Positions 22,106 through 32,698 of a stretch of DNA of 64,000 nucleotides are shown piece after piece (the first letter of the stretch is position 1; each line of letters opens with the position of its first letter). A program made the position numbers and the translations under genes. The stretch lies in the NCBI GenBank assembly GCA_014804795.1, contig JAAUZC010000010.1, forward strand, positions 83,755-147,754. The letters are read 5' to 3'. The stretch is from Lachnospiraceae bacterium (lineage in GTDB: Bacteria; Bacillota; Clostridia; Lachnospirales; Lachnospiraceae). The notes under the pieces are model-generated. The model was not told the DNA's origin. It saw only the letters and a list, made by a program, of their open reading frames with translations, and made no database searches.

Positions 22106-24508
22106 ATGTTTAAAATCAAGTGGGACCCTGACAATAATGGAGTCATTTTGTCAGAGTATATAGAAGAGAATGAAGCATTGAATGCGCCGAGACCAGTGTA
22201 TGTTGAAGAATTGAAAATGCTGGAATTAGATAAGGTATTTGTTCTGCCGGATGAAAATGTAGCAGTGTGCTGGGAGATAGACAGAAAGTATTATTATTGC
22301 GGAGAAGTTATTGCAGAGACACGAAGAGGTAATATTTACGAAGAACCCACTGTAATTGTTTATGAGGAATATAGAGGGGCGTGTCTAAATGCAATTGATA
22401 TAGAAACGCTTGTTGAAGCGAATAAAAAGATGTTAGAAGTCGCTGAAAATGAAGCTATGGATTTCATAAAGGCAAGATATGAAGAGTATCAGAAAAAAGG
22501 GAAAGTCGCTGGTTTTGTAGTAGCTTTTAGTGGTGGTAAAGATTCACAGGTTATTTTGGATTTAGTTAGTAGGGTTATACCGCATGAAAAATTCACTCCT
22601 GTTTTTACAAATACAGGGATGGAGTTGCCGTGTACATTACAGCTAATGGAAATTGCAGAAGCACATTATCAAAAAAAATATCCAGGTTTTAAATTAGAGC
22701 AAGCTAAAAGTGATAAACCAGCATTAGATATGTGGAGGAACTATGGTCCGCCAAGTAGAATGAATCGCTGGTGTTGTTCTGTTTTAAAAACAGCTTTGTT
22801 TGGTAGAAAAATGAAAGAATTACTGAAAACTACGAAGCAACCAAAGCTTGTTGTTTTTGAAGGAGTTCGTAATGATGAAAGTGCAAAACGAAGTGCTTAT
22901 AATAGAGTTGGTGAGGGTGTTAAACATGTCAATTTAATTAATTGCAGACCAATTATTAAATGGAATGCAACAGAAACTTATCTCTATCTGTATAAAAGCG
23001 GAGTTGAAATTAATCCAGCATATACATTGGGATTAACAAGAGTTGGATGTGGAGTGTGTCCATTTGCATCGGATTGGTCAGAATATGTTATTCGTAAAAG
23101 GTACCCACAGATTGCAACGGATTATATCAGTGTTGTAGAAGACATGGCCCGAAATATTGGGATAACGTCTAAAAGTAAGATCAATGAATATGTTTCATCT
23201 GGAAATTGGAAAAAGAATGCAGGCGGAAAGGGACTTTTGCGAGATGCTTCTAGAATGGATATTATTTCGAAAGAACCCAATTTTGAATGTATAGTGCAGA
23301 GTCCAAAGGTGGATTGGGAAAAATGGTTTTCAATAATTGGGGAATATTTCTTAGAAAAAATTGACTCTGATTATTATCGTGGAGAGTTGAAATTTGAAGG
23401 AGATGTTGTCAAGTTTGAGGTGAGATACGGAGAAAATTCTGTGCGTTTTAAGGCAATAGGTACTACAAATCGTGTTATGCTGATTAGCTATTTGACAAGA
23501 GCATTTACTAAAACCGCGTATTGTGAGTTGTGTGGAGTTTGTGAGATAGAGTGTCCAACAGGAGCGTTAACAGTTCGTGATTCAGTAGAAATAGATAAAG
23601 CGAAATGTATACATTGTCATAATTGTTTTGAAATCAATACTAAAGGTTGCATAATAGCAACTAGAAAAATGGTTTATGAAGGAGGAAAAGCAGTGGGAGG
23701 AACAGCAACAAAAACGTCAGGAATAGATAAATATTCTACATTTGGTATGAGAGATGAATGGGTGGCAGCATTTTTTGAACAGATGGATGAGTGGTTTGAT
23801 GGTTATGCAAATCTTGGCCCAAAACAAATTCCAGCAATGTTGAATTGGCTTAGAGAAGCTGAGTTGGTAGATGCTAAGGAAAAGAAAGTCACAGAACTGG
23901 CTAAAATGTTGAAACCGTTATATGAATCTAATCCTCTGGTGGTTTGGCAGATTATTTGGATAAATTTAGCATTCAATTCAGCTATTGTTAATTGGTATGT
24001 AAATAGAGTAAATAGTAAAGGGACGTTCACCAAGCAAGAATTGTTGGAATTGTTAAAGGAAGAATATCCAACTTTGAAAGGAGCTACTTTGAAAAACCCA
24101 ATTGATGCACTTGTCAATATGTTTTGTAATTCGCCTTTAGGCGCAGAAGAGGTATATGATGACAATAGTTTATGCGTTGGATTGCTTGAAAAGAAAGGTG
24201 TACAAGTGAAAAATGTGCGCAAATATGGAACTTCAAAAGTGTCATCTGTTGCAGTTGCATATCTTTTATACAAGAATGCGGAAGTAAATGATATGCATGA
24301 AATGACAGTGTCAGATATTTACGAGAGAGAGTGCATGGGTGTTAAAACGATTTTTAATATGAGTAGTGAAACATTTCTTAATGCATTGAGAGGTCTAACA
24401 AATAGTGAAATATTGTCAGCAGATTTACTTGGTGGCTTAGAAAATATTCATCTTGCAAGTGAATTTACGTCACATGAAGTTTTGAAAAAAATGCTTAAGA
24501 GGATTTAA
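22106..24508 (+). CDS. PAPS-reductase-family ATP pyrophosphatase fused to ferredoxin-type Fe-S region and DUF4007-like C-terminus (BrxP-like)
   Basis: VVAFSGGKDSQVILDLVSRV (PP-loop), RVGCGVCPFASDW, CELCGVCEIECPTGAL and CIHCHNCFEINTKGC clusters, C-terminal TFGMRDEWVAAFFEQMDEWFDGYANLGPKQIPAMLNWLREAELV. Confidence 0.8.
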   Translation: MFKIKWDPDNNGVILSEYIEENEALNAPRPVYVEELKMLELDKVFVLPDENVAVCWEIDRKYYYCGEVIAETRRGNIYEEPTVIVYEEYRGACLNAIDIETLVEANKKMLEVAENEAMDFIKARYEEYQKKGKVAGFVVAFSGGKDSQVILDLVSRVIPHEKFTPVFTNTGMELPCTLQLMEIAEAHYQKKYPGFKLEQAKSDKPALDMWRNYGPPSRMNRWCCSVLKTALFGRKMKELLKTTKQPKLVVFEGVRNDESAKRSAYNRVGEGVKHVNLINCRPIIKWNATETYLYLYKSGVEINPAYTLGLTRVGCGVCPFASDWSEYVIRKRYPQIATDYISVVEDMARNIGITSKSKINEYVSSGNWKKNAGGKGLLRDASRMDIISKEPNFECIVQSPKVDWEKWFSIIGEYFLEKIDSDYYRGELKFEGDVVKFEVRYGENSVRFKAIGTTNRVMLISYLTRAFTKTAYCELCGVCEIECPTGALTVRDSVEIDKAKCIHCHNCFEINTKGCIIATRKMVYEGGKAVGGTATKTSGIDKYSTFGMRDEWVAAFFEQMDEWFDGYANLGPKQIPAMLNWLREAELVDAKEKKVTELAKMLKPLYESNPLVVWQIIWINLAFNSAIVNWYVNRVNSKGTFTKQELLELLKEEYPTLKGATLKNPIDALVNMFCNSPLGAEEVYDDNSLCVGLLEKKGVQVKNVRKYGTSKVSSVAVAYLLYKNAEVNDMHEMTVSDIYERECMGVKTIFNMSSETFLNALRGLTNSEILSADLLGGLENIHLASEFTSHEVLKKMLKRI

Positions 24509-24514
24509 AGAATT

Positions 24515-24706
24515 ATGAAGATATGTACTAATTGTAACAAGAATTTGGCGAAAGATGAAATTGCGTTGAGTAAAAAAATGTTGGGAAAAAATACGAAACA
24601 ATATCTTTGTTTGGACTGTTTAAGCGATTATTTGAATGCAGATAAAGATATTCTTATAGAAAAGATAGAACAGTTTAAAGAAGAAGGATGTACATTGTTT
24701 GTTTAG
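24515..24706 (+). CDS. small Cys-rich (zinc-ribbon-like) protein
   Basis: 63 aa, CTNC...CLDC; embedded in operon. Confidence 0.5.
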   Translation: MKICTNCNKNLAKDEIALSKKMLGKNTKQYLCLDCLSDYLNADKDILIEKIEQFKEEGCTLFV

Positions 24707-24715
24707 GAGGCCGAA

Positions 24716-27700
24716 ATGAAATATTCAGAGATTATTGGTGTTGAGAGACATTTTAAATCAGCCTTTGATATTACATCGGATAAAGGCGAGGCATGGAAAA
24801 CGTTTATATCAAATGAGAAGTTTGAGGGGAATTTGTCTCAGATAATTAATTGTTTTACATCTCCAGTGTATAACAATAGAAAATCAATATGGATTCAGGG
24901 AACTTATGGTACAGGTAAGAGTCATTCACTATCTGTTATTAAGCATTTGTTATGTGATGATTATTCAGAAATAGAGGATTATTTACCCCGTATTAATAGG
25001 AGCCAACTTAGAAATAGTATATCGACATTTAGAAAGGAAAAGAAAGCTTTTCCAGTTGTTATGAAAGGAATATATGCAATTACTGATGTTGCCGATTTAA
25101 CTTATACAATTCAGCAACAGGTTGCTGCGGCTCTTGGAGATATTGAAATATCTACGAAAACGGATTTTCAATCAGTACTTCAAATATTAGAGAATGGATC
25201 ATTAGATTCATTTTTTGAAAACTTGTTAGAGAATAATATAGAATTGCACAGTTATGCTGCGAATAAAAAACAGCTTATAAATGTATTGGAAAATAATGAA
25301 ACGAAAGTTATTAGAATTATTGCAGATGAGTTAAAAAAAGCGGGATTGGGCGGTTTTAGAACTCATAATATAATAGAGTGGTTGGAAGAAATAAAAAAAG
25401 AATTAAAGCAAAGAGGTATAGCTGATTATTTGTTGCTAATTTGGGATGAATTTACCTCTTTGTTGGATATTCCTGCCCGTAGAAGTATATTAAATGTTAT
25501 GCAGGATATTGCAGAAATGAGCGCATCTGAAGTAGAAAATGGTACCGATATGCTGGGTGTGTATTTGTTGTTGGTTACGCATAAAAAACTCGAAGCAACT
25601 CGGACATATAAGGATTTAAAAGATGATGAACGTAATATGGCAAAAGCTAGATTTGTTGAGCTGGATTACGGAATGCAGCCAACGACTACATTTCATATTT
25701 TATCAGGGGCATTGGAAAGAAAACAACCAGATGTTTTAAATGAGCTGGTTCAAAAGAATTTTCTTGAAGTTCCAAGCGTGAAAACACTTGTAGATAGAGT
25801 TGTAGATAATGAGGCGCCTAATGCTTCTGAAATTAAAGATAAAATTATAAGTTTGTATCCGTTTCATCCATATACATCATATTTGGCTACATTTGTTTCA
25901 AGAGTTGTGGGTGAAGCAGAGCGAAGCATATTTGGATTCTTGAATGATGAGGAGAATGGATTTAAAAAGTTTATCATAAATGAAATTGAGGATGAAAAGT
26001 TTTTAACCGCAGATTATGTGTGGGATTTTTTTTATAATACTTTTGAGCAAAATGCAATAGGGCATTTTGATGTTATTACAAATAAATACAAACTTGCAGG
26101 TGAGACTGTACGTGAAAAAGGTAAGGATTATTATGCAATATTTAAGACCATTTTGTTGCTGAATATCTTATATCGTGTTACAACAACTGATGCCGATACA
26201 TCTGAAAAGAGTATGGTTAATCCTAGTACGAGTAACATATTGGCTGCATTTAGTGGTGTGCTAGAAGAAAGTGAAGTATTGGCTATCTTAGATTATATTG
26301 ATGAGAAACAGATTTTGCATCGAAATCCAGATGGTGTTTTTGAAGTGGCATCGTCAGCACTACCACAGAAAAAGATTTTGGAAGAAAAGAAAAAATTGTA
26401 TTCCAGCAGAGAAGATGTAAGTAAGATAGTGGAGGAATATTCCATAAAATGTCTTGGGAAACTTCGTACGAATGTTTCTAGAGATGTCTTACGTGAATTG
26501 GATGCACAAGTATTCTGGGGAGGTGAGAAGGAATATCTTCTTAGAGGAAAAATATCTGCGAAATTTAAAAATGAATACTCCCTAAAAGTTGCATTAGTTT
26601 TATATCGTGGGGAAACCAAAGAGTTGGATGATGTTCTGAATAGAACAGAAGTTGATCAAACGATTTCAAGAGATATAATGATAAAAATATCAAAAGAAGA
26701 CGAGTATAAGAATATAGTGTTCGTATTAGCTAATACAGAATTGGGAAATAGAAGGTTTGAGGCATATTTAGATAGCTTGGCCCAAGAGGCAGTAGCTCGA
26801 TCTCTTCAAATGGATGAAGAGAGAATTGAAGGTCAAAAGAATGCTGAAAAATGGATTTCCCAGTGGATAGATGAAATTATCGCATCAGGTATGGCAGATA
26901 TTGTTTTCCGTGGAGATGTCATACACGTGCCATTTAATCAGTGCAGTAAATATCTGAAGAATAACTATATAGGCACCATTTTTGAATATGGATTAGATAC
27001 ATTGCCTGCACCAAATACAGCATGGAAGCATCAGACAAGTAAAAGCGCTGTTGAACTTGTTTTATATACTCCAACAAAAAGTGAATTGGAGACAAAATCA
27101 GGTTCAGATAGTGTTGTACGCTATTTACTTGCAAGTGGGAATACTATGTTATTTGATGAAAAATTACAATTGGTTTCAGATGATTGCAGCATTCCAGTGG
27201 TTAAAGTATGTAAAGAGGTTGAAGCCGTATTTGAAAAGAATAAGAATGAACCATCAATTAACCTAGCGGATGAATTAAAGTTTTTGGTAAAGCCGGAATA
27301 TGGATATTACCAAAATAGATTGTTTATGGGAGCATTAGCACTTGCTTTACGTCCATATATAGATAGACTGTATACATCTGGAAATGGACAGCGAATTGAC
27401 AAAACCGTGATGAAGGATATTGTTGTTGCTATCTTTAATTATTGGGAAAATGATAAGTATAGCGACAAGTTTGTTGTTCGTATGAGTACAGAGGAAGAAA
27501 GAGCTCTTACAGATAAATTAAATATAATTTTTGGCATTACAGATCAGGATGGTCTTTTGGGTACGAAATGGGCGATTAGAACAAAATTCCGCAATCAAAG
27601 TAAGGCACCTTTGTGGGCATTGAAATATGTTGGTAATTGTACTCACAAATATAAAGAGTTTATCGATAAGATGTTTAGATTTTCAAAGAGTACAGATGAT

Positions 27701-28216
27701 AGTATTCAACAAAAATTTATTATTGAACTCTTAGAAGGAATTAAAACATTTGATTTAGAATTGTCTACAGCGATTGCTAGTGTTGATAATGCACAATGTC
27801 TTGATAACTATTTATTGAAAGAACTTTCTAATATTGGTGAAAGTGAAGAATCGCTACAAAGTGCCAAGAAATACTTAGCTGACAAAATGCCGGGAGAGAT
27901 TGTTTTCTGGGAAGAACAGGATGTTCGTGAGCAGATTCTATTATGGAAGATAAATGCCAATGTTCCAGCAGAAAATGTATCATCAGCAAATCCGGGCACT
28001 AATGTGAACAATGATTTGAGCGCAGGTAATAAACAAAGTAGTGGACAAGATAGCTCAAATAATGCTGTTTTAGCGGATAAAGTAGATGAATTGAAGGTAA
28101 GTGTAAAGTTAAAGGTTGAAAATAACAAAACGAATAGCGAAAAATTATATAAAGTTCTTGTTACACTTATTGAGAAGTATCCTAGTATTTTGAAAGATAT
28201 AGATGAACTTTTGTAA
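24716..28216 (+). CDS. BrxC-like large P-loop ATPase
   Basis: 1166 aa; SIWIQGTYGTGKSHSLSVIKHLL Walker A; immediately upstream of PglZ. Confidence 0.75.
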   Translation: MKYSEIIGVERHFKSAFDITSDKGEAWKTFISNEKFEGNLSQIINCFTSPVYNNRKSIWIQGTYGTGKSHSLSVIKHLLCDDYSEIEDYLPRINRSQLRNSISTFRKEKKAFPVVMKGIYAITDVADLTYTIQQQVAAALGDIEISTKTDFQSVLQILENGSLDSFFENLLENNIELHSYAANKKQLINVLENNETKVIRIIADELKKAGLGGFRTHNIIEWLEEIKKELKQRGIADYLLLIWDEFTSLLDIPARRSILNVMQDIAEMSASEVENGTDMLGVYLLLVTHKKLEATRTYKDLKDDERNMAKARFVELDYGMQPTTTFHILSGALERKQPDVLNELVQKNFLEVPSVKTLVDRVVDNEAPNASEIKDKIISLYPFHPYTSYLATFVSRVVGEAERSIFGFLNDEENGFKKFIINEIEDEKFLTADYVWDFFYNTFEQNAIGHFDVITNKYKLAGETVREKGKDYYAIFKTILLLNILYRVTTTDADTSEKSMVNPSTSNILAAFSGVLEESEVLAILDYIDEKQILHRNPDGVFEVASSALPQKKILEEKKKLYSSREDVSKIVEEYSIKCLGKLRTNVSRDVLRELDAQVFWGGEKEYLLRGKISAKFKNEYSLKVALVLYRGETKELDDVLNRTEVDQTISRDIMIKISKEDEYKNIVFVLANTELGNRRFEAYLDSLAQEAVARSLQMDEERIEGQKNAEKWISQWIDEIIASGMADIVFRGDVIHVPFNQCSKYLKNNYIGTIFEYGLDTLPAPNTAWKHQTSKSAVELVLYTPTKSELETKSGSDSVVRYLLASGNTMLFDEKLQLVSDDCSIPVVKVCKEVEAVFEKNKNEPSINLADELKFLVKPEYGYYQNRLFMGALALALRPYIDRLYTSGNGQRIDKTVMKDIVVAIFNYWENDKYSDKFVVRMSTEEERALTDKLNIIFGITDQDGLLGTKWAIRTKFRNQSKAPLWALKYVGNCTHKYKEFIDKMFRFSKSTDDSIQQKFIIELLEGIKTFDLELSTAIASVDNAQCLDNYLLKELSNIGESEESLQSAKKYLADKMPGEIVFWEEQDVREQILLWKINANVPAENVSSANPGTNVNNDLSAGNKQSSGQDSSNNAVLADKVDELKVSVKLKVENNKTNSEKLYKVLVTLIEKYPSILKDIDELL

Positions 28217-28232
28217 GATAGGAGGCTGTCTT

Positions 28233-30677
28233 ATGGATATCAGTAGCTTAGTTGAATTGTTAAAAAATGATAGTATACGGGATGGAGCATATGGCAGATA
28301 TCCGGTACGTTTTCTCAGTATGAAATATGAAGAAGGAGCATCGGATGATATTATTCAGTTGCAAATTCAAATGGGGGGACTGGAGGTTTTTGATGTTAAA
28401 GACATTCTAGTTCACGATGATGCATGGGTTACAGTAGAAAATTTTATTAATTCTATAAAGCAATTGAATCAATACAAGAACTATATTGTTATAGGTTTTT
28501 CTGAGTATGCACGATTTTTGGGACAAGAAGAGTTTGTATCATTATTGATTAGTTTACTAGAAGTTGAGAATGCTGCTGATAATCCAAAACGTAGAATATA
28601 TATACCTTGTTTTGCGCTTTATAGCCAGATTAAGAAAATTATCAGACAATACCATCGTAGAATGGATGCATATAATCCCTTGCTAAATGAGACGGATGTT
28701 GAAGATTTGCCACGTATTTTTTTCATGGAAGATAGTTTGAGTTTAGAAGAACAGAAAAATGAAATTGCAAATTCTTCGGAATGGTTTGGTATGTGGAGAA
28801 ATCAGAATATTGATACTAAGCAACCAATTATTTGTTCTTCAAAAACATTGGCTCACTTCTATGATAAGGCGAGTCCTGATAATGTTTATAACATTCAGAG
28901 AATAAAGTCTTATCAAGATGTACTTAGATATATGTATTCTGTAAATGACCTTCGAGAATATAAAAAAGAACCTGAAGAATTTTATAGAAAGCTAGTATTA
29001 TTAATCAAAAAAACGCCTGGAAAGGATATCGAAGATATTATTTTGGCAGAGATAAATGCACAAAATATAGATGCAAATAACATATATTCTTTATGGAAGT
29101 CATGTGATATATTTAAGCGTTGGTTAATGCAAGTGTATATTCTTCATCAATCCAATGAGGAAGCATACTTATATAAAGTTATGGATGCGTTAGATGAGCT
29201 GACTGATAGGGAGTTTTTAGAGAAAATTTATAAATGCATTTTTAAATATCAGGACACGTTGCTGTGTAAGGAAAGAAAACTTGTTTTACAAAGCATATGT
29301 AGAATTGATAAAGATATTATATTTACGAATGCAATGATAATATTTTACAAGAAAATGTTATCAGATATTATTCGGAGAAAAACAACGATTGTGTTAAATG
29401 AAATTGACTTGACGGAAGACAATGAATTTCTGATAGAAAAAAGAGATGTATTAGTTGAAGCAATTAATGAGGAATTTATGCCATATTTGACTTGCTTTAG
29501 CGCATTTGAGAGACAAATAATAATTTGGTTATATAGAATGAAGTTCATTGATGAAAAATGCATTGAGAAGGTTTATACAAATCTGTGGAATTACATTAAG
29601 TGCTCGGAAAATAATTTATATCCAGTTAGCTATGTAGAGCGATTTGAAGCATATTTTGATAAGTATAGAAAAAATAGGCTTGCACAAGTTGATGCAGATA
29701 CATACGATGCTTCTATTAGTGAATGGAATAAAGATGAAAATAGTTTCTTTGCATGGTATTTAGATGGAGAAATAGAGTATCCTGAGACTTATTTGAAAAA
29801 AAGTGGATTTAAAGGAAATGTTTATGTTATTGATGCTATGGGAGCAGAATATATGGGGTATATACAAGCATTATTAAGCAGAAACGGATATTCTGTAAAA
29901 GATGCACGCTATGCAAAATGCCATATTCCGTCTATTACATCAATGGCGAAAGCCTTTTATCCTGAGGACTATAAATGGATACTAGACTATGATAAGAAAG
30001 TTGTTCACGGTGATACATATTATCATGTTGACAATATGGAAAAAGCGCTTTCTACGATAGAAAGTATAATTAATAATATTATTTTTGATGAGAGTGGAAA
30101 CTCATTCGCAATAATAGCGGATCATGGTGCAACAGTTGGTCATAAAATAAAAAAGAAAGATAAAAAGTATAGTTTTGAGAAGGCGGAACATGGTGGAAGG
30201 TGCTATAAAAATAAAGAACGAGCTTATGTTACGCCGACATTGGATTATGTTGTGTATGATGACGAAAGTGGATGTCAATGGGTTATAGCATTAAATCAGC
30301 AGTCGTTATGGGATAATTCAAAGTATGCTGCTCATGGAGGCGCTACTTTGGAAGAGGTTTTAGTTCCTGTAATTATTGCCGAAAAAGGAACGCATACAAC
30401 AGTCTCATATAGAGTTAAAGCTGAAAATCTTAATGTGTCAGGTATGCAAAAAACAATAGAAGTAAAAATTACTCCTATGCCAAAAGATATAAGCGTTAAG
30501 CTCAAAGCAAAGGATGGTACAGATGTTGTGATGTTTTATAACGATCAGAAAAAAACGTGGATAGGTGAATTAAAACGTGGTATGGAGCAGGATATACAGA
30601 TTATCATAGCCCAGCAGACGTTTGGATTTAGAACTATTCCGCTAACAAAGATGGGAGATGATTTATTCGATGAATAA
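28233..30677 (+). CDS. pglZ: PglZ-domain (alkaline phosphatase superfamily) protein, BREX-type
   Basis: GNVYVIDAMGAEYMGYIQALLSRNGYSV...SITSMAKAFYPEDY...FAIIADHGATVGHK; RBS AGGAGGC before ATG 28233. Confidence 0.85.
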   Translation: MDISSLVELLKNDSIRDGAYGRYPVRFLSMKYEEGASDDIIQLQIQMGGLEVFDVKDILVHDDAWVTVENFINSIKQLNQYKNYIVIGFSEYARFLGQEEFVSLLISLLEVENAADNPKRRIYIPCFALYSQIKKIIRQYHRRMDAYNPLLNETDVEDLPRIFFMEDSLSLEEQKNEIANSSEWFGMWRNQNIDTKQPIICSSKTLAHFYDKASPDNVYNIQRIKSYQDVLRYMYSVNDLREYKKEPEEFYRKLVLLIKKTPGKDIEDIILAEINAQNIDANNIYSLWKSCDIFKRWLMQVYILHQSNEEAYLYKVMDALDELTDREFLEKIYKCIFKYQDTLLCKERKLVLQSICRIDKDIIFTNAMIIFYKKMLSDIIRRKTTIVLNEIDLTEDNEFLIEKRDVLVEAINEEFMPYLTCFSAFERQIIIWLYRMKFIDEKCIEKVYTNLWNYIKCSENNLYPVSYVERFEAYFDKYRKNRLAQVDADTYDASISEWNKDENSFFAWYLDGEIEYPETYLKKSGFKGNVYVIDAMGAEYMGYIQALLSRNGYSVKDARYAKCHIPSITSMAKAFYPEDYKWILDYDKKVVHGDTYYHVDNMEKALSTIESIINNIIFDESGNSFAIIADHGATVGHKIKKKDKKYSFEKAEHGGRCYKNKERAYVTPTLDYVVYDDESGCQWVIALNQQSLWDNSKYAAHGGATLEEVLVPVIIAEKGTHTTVSYRVKAENLNVSGMQKTIEVKITPMPKDISVKLKAKDGTDVVMFYNDQKKTWIGELKRGMEQDIQIIIAQQTFGFRTIPLTKMGDDLFDE

Positions 30678-32103
30678 TTTAGATCAAAAAATTAGTGATA
30701 TATTTCCCGAAGAATCTATTTATAAGACACCTACTAGATATAATATGTTCGCAGGCGTTAATATACCTTCGTTTATAAAAGATTGGCTTATCAAAAGATA
30801 TTCGGATGAACAGGATAATGTAGATAAAGAGGCTCTGTTTGCCTTTTTGGAAAAACATATTCCGGGGAAAGATAGCGATATAAAGAGTAGGCTTATTAAA
30901 GGGGAGACAATTCAAATACTTGTGCGTGTAATTGTCGAATCTGATTTAAAGACCGGAATTTTTAAATTCTCGATTCCGGATATTGGAATAAAAAGCAATG
31001 AAGGGCGCGTGAGCGAATATGTTATGCGTTCTCAGAAAGAGGGGATGAAAGAAGGAGAAAACTGGGGAATTGTAACATTGGATTATGTTCACCCAGAAGA
31101 TGGAGATAAAGGATATGCTGAGTTAGTTAAATTTAAGCCTTTTAAGCCATATACTCCGGATTTCGATTATTATTGTGAAGCTAGGAAACAGTTTTCAACA
31201 ACGGAATGGATTGACTTCATCATTAGATGTATGGAGTATAATCCAGAATCTACGCAGTTTGATTCATATACGCAGAAACTATTGTTCCTTTCCCGTTTGT
31301 TGATTTTCTGTGAACCAAATTTAAATATAATTGAGCTCGCACCTAAGGGAACTGGAAAGTCGTATATTTTTAATAATCTTTCAAAGTATGGTTGGATGAT
31401 TAGCGGCGGAAAGGTGACAAGGGCTAAATTGTTTTATGATATGGCATCAAATAAGTCAGGTATAATTCCAAACTATGAATTTGTTTCGATGGACGAGATA
31501 AAAACGATAGTATTTGGTAATCAAGAGGAATTGCAAGGAGCACTTAAAGGTTATTTAGAGAATGGTTCATTTACAATGGGACAAGCGAAACAAACATCAA
31601 CAGCAGGATTAATTCTGCTTGGAAATATTGATTTAGATAATAATAGGATGCCAATTAATAAGAAATATTTCCAAGAGCTTCCGGATGTGTTTCATGATAC
31701 AGCGTTACTGGATCGATTCCATGGAATGATTGAGGGATGGTATTTGCCAAGAATAACAGAGGATCTGAAATTAGAGGGTTATTCTTTGAATGTGGAATAT
31801 TTTTCTGAAATTCTGTCTATGCAGAGAAAAATGTCTAAGTATGCGGCAGTAGTTACAGAAATGCTTGAGATTCCAAAGAATGCAGATACGCGAGATACAA
31901 CAGCGATAATTCGATTGGCGACAGCATATATGAAAATACTGTTTCCGCATGTAAGAACGATTAATGATATTACGCGAGAAGAGTTTGAGACATTCTGTTT
32001 TAAGCCGGCTTATGAGAAACGAAAAATTGTTCGTACACAGTTATCTATTGCAGATATGGAGTATAGTCCTAAAATGCCAGATATAAGGGTGAGGGAATTC
32101 TAA
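30670..32103 (+). CDS. BrxL-like AAA protein, apparently without C-terminal Lon peptidase domain
   Basis: IIELAPKGTGKSYIFNNLSKYGWMISGGKVTRAKLFYD...VSMDEIKTIVFGNQEELQGALKGYLENGSFTMGQAKQTSTAGLILLGNI; ends at ~478 aa. Confidence 0.75.
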   Translation: MNNLDQKISDIFPEESIYKTPTRYNMFAGVNIPSFIKDWLIKRYSDEQDNVDKEALFAFLEKHIPGKDSDIKSRLIKGETIQILVRVIVESDLKTGIFKFSIPDIGIKSNEGRVSEYVMRSQKEGMKEGENWGIVTLDYVHPEDGDKGYAELVKFKPFKPYTPDFDYYCEARKQFSTTEWIDFIIRCMEYNPESTQFDSYTQKLLFLSRLLIFCEPNLNIIELAPKGTGKSYIFNNLSKYGWMISGGKVTRAKLFYDMASNKSGIIPNYEFVSMDEIKTIVFGNQEELQGALKGYLENGSFTMGQAKQTSTAGLILLGNIDLDNNRMPINKKYFQELPDVFHDTALLDRFHGMIEGWYLPRITEDLKLEGYSLNVEYFSEILSMQRKMSKYAAVVTEMLEIPKNADTRDTTAIIRLATAYMKILFPHVRTINDITREEFETFCFKPAYEKRKIVRTQLSIADMEYSPKMPDIRVREF

Positions 32104-32696
32104 TGATTGACTTTGATAAAGAACTGAATGAAATGATTGCAAACAAGAATTTGATGAATAGTTATAAGCTATATTTTCTTAAAGCATTGATAGTAAATAC
32201 TTCAAACAATGAAAAAGAGTTTGATTTTTATGAAATGGCTTGTTGGATGTGTGCTTATTCGTTTTCTGATGTATGTGCATTAGGAAAACGAATTCGACCT
32301 TTAGACAAATTATACGATGCAGCAGTTCTTATCATAGAGAAGGAAGATTTATTGGAAGCATCTAAAATTTCTGAAGTGTATGATGCAGTAGCTAATACAA
32401 AAGATAAAGAACTTAAACAGTTAATTAACTCTCTTTGTGATTATGTACCATACCGCTTGTTGGCATATTTGTGGCAGCAGGAATTGAAGGGGAAAACGGA
32501 TAGACAGAAGAACCAAATAATTGAGGAATTGTCTAGAAGTGAAGGGAAAAGCGTATATTCTATTTTCTCAATATCATTGCGTAAAAAGAGAATAGAGGTA
32601 AATCCAGAGTGGGCGACATTCATTACTAATAGTAGAAAACGATTGATTCCTTGGATTGATGAAAAGATAGATTTATTTGTTCGGAAAGGGTGCTAA
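32103..32696 (+). CDS. conserved hypothetical protein (defence operon)
   Basis: 197 aa ORF abutting BrxL-like stop and overlapping the desulfurase region; no motif recognised. Confidence 0.6.
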   Translation: MIDFDKELNEMIANKNLMNSYKLYFLKALIVNTSNNEKEFDFYEMACWMCAYSFSDVCALGKRIRPLDKLYDAAVLIIEKEDLLEASKISEVYDAVANTKDKELKQLINSLCDYVPYRLLAYLWQQELKGKTDRQKNQIIEELSRSEGKSVYSIFSISLRKKRIEVNPEWATFITNSRKRLIPWIDEKIDLFVRKGC

Positions 32697-32698
32697 AT

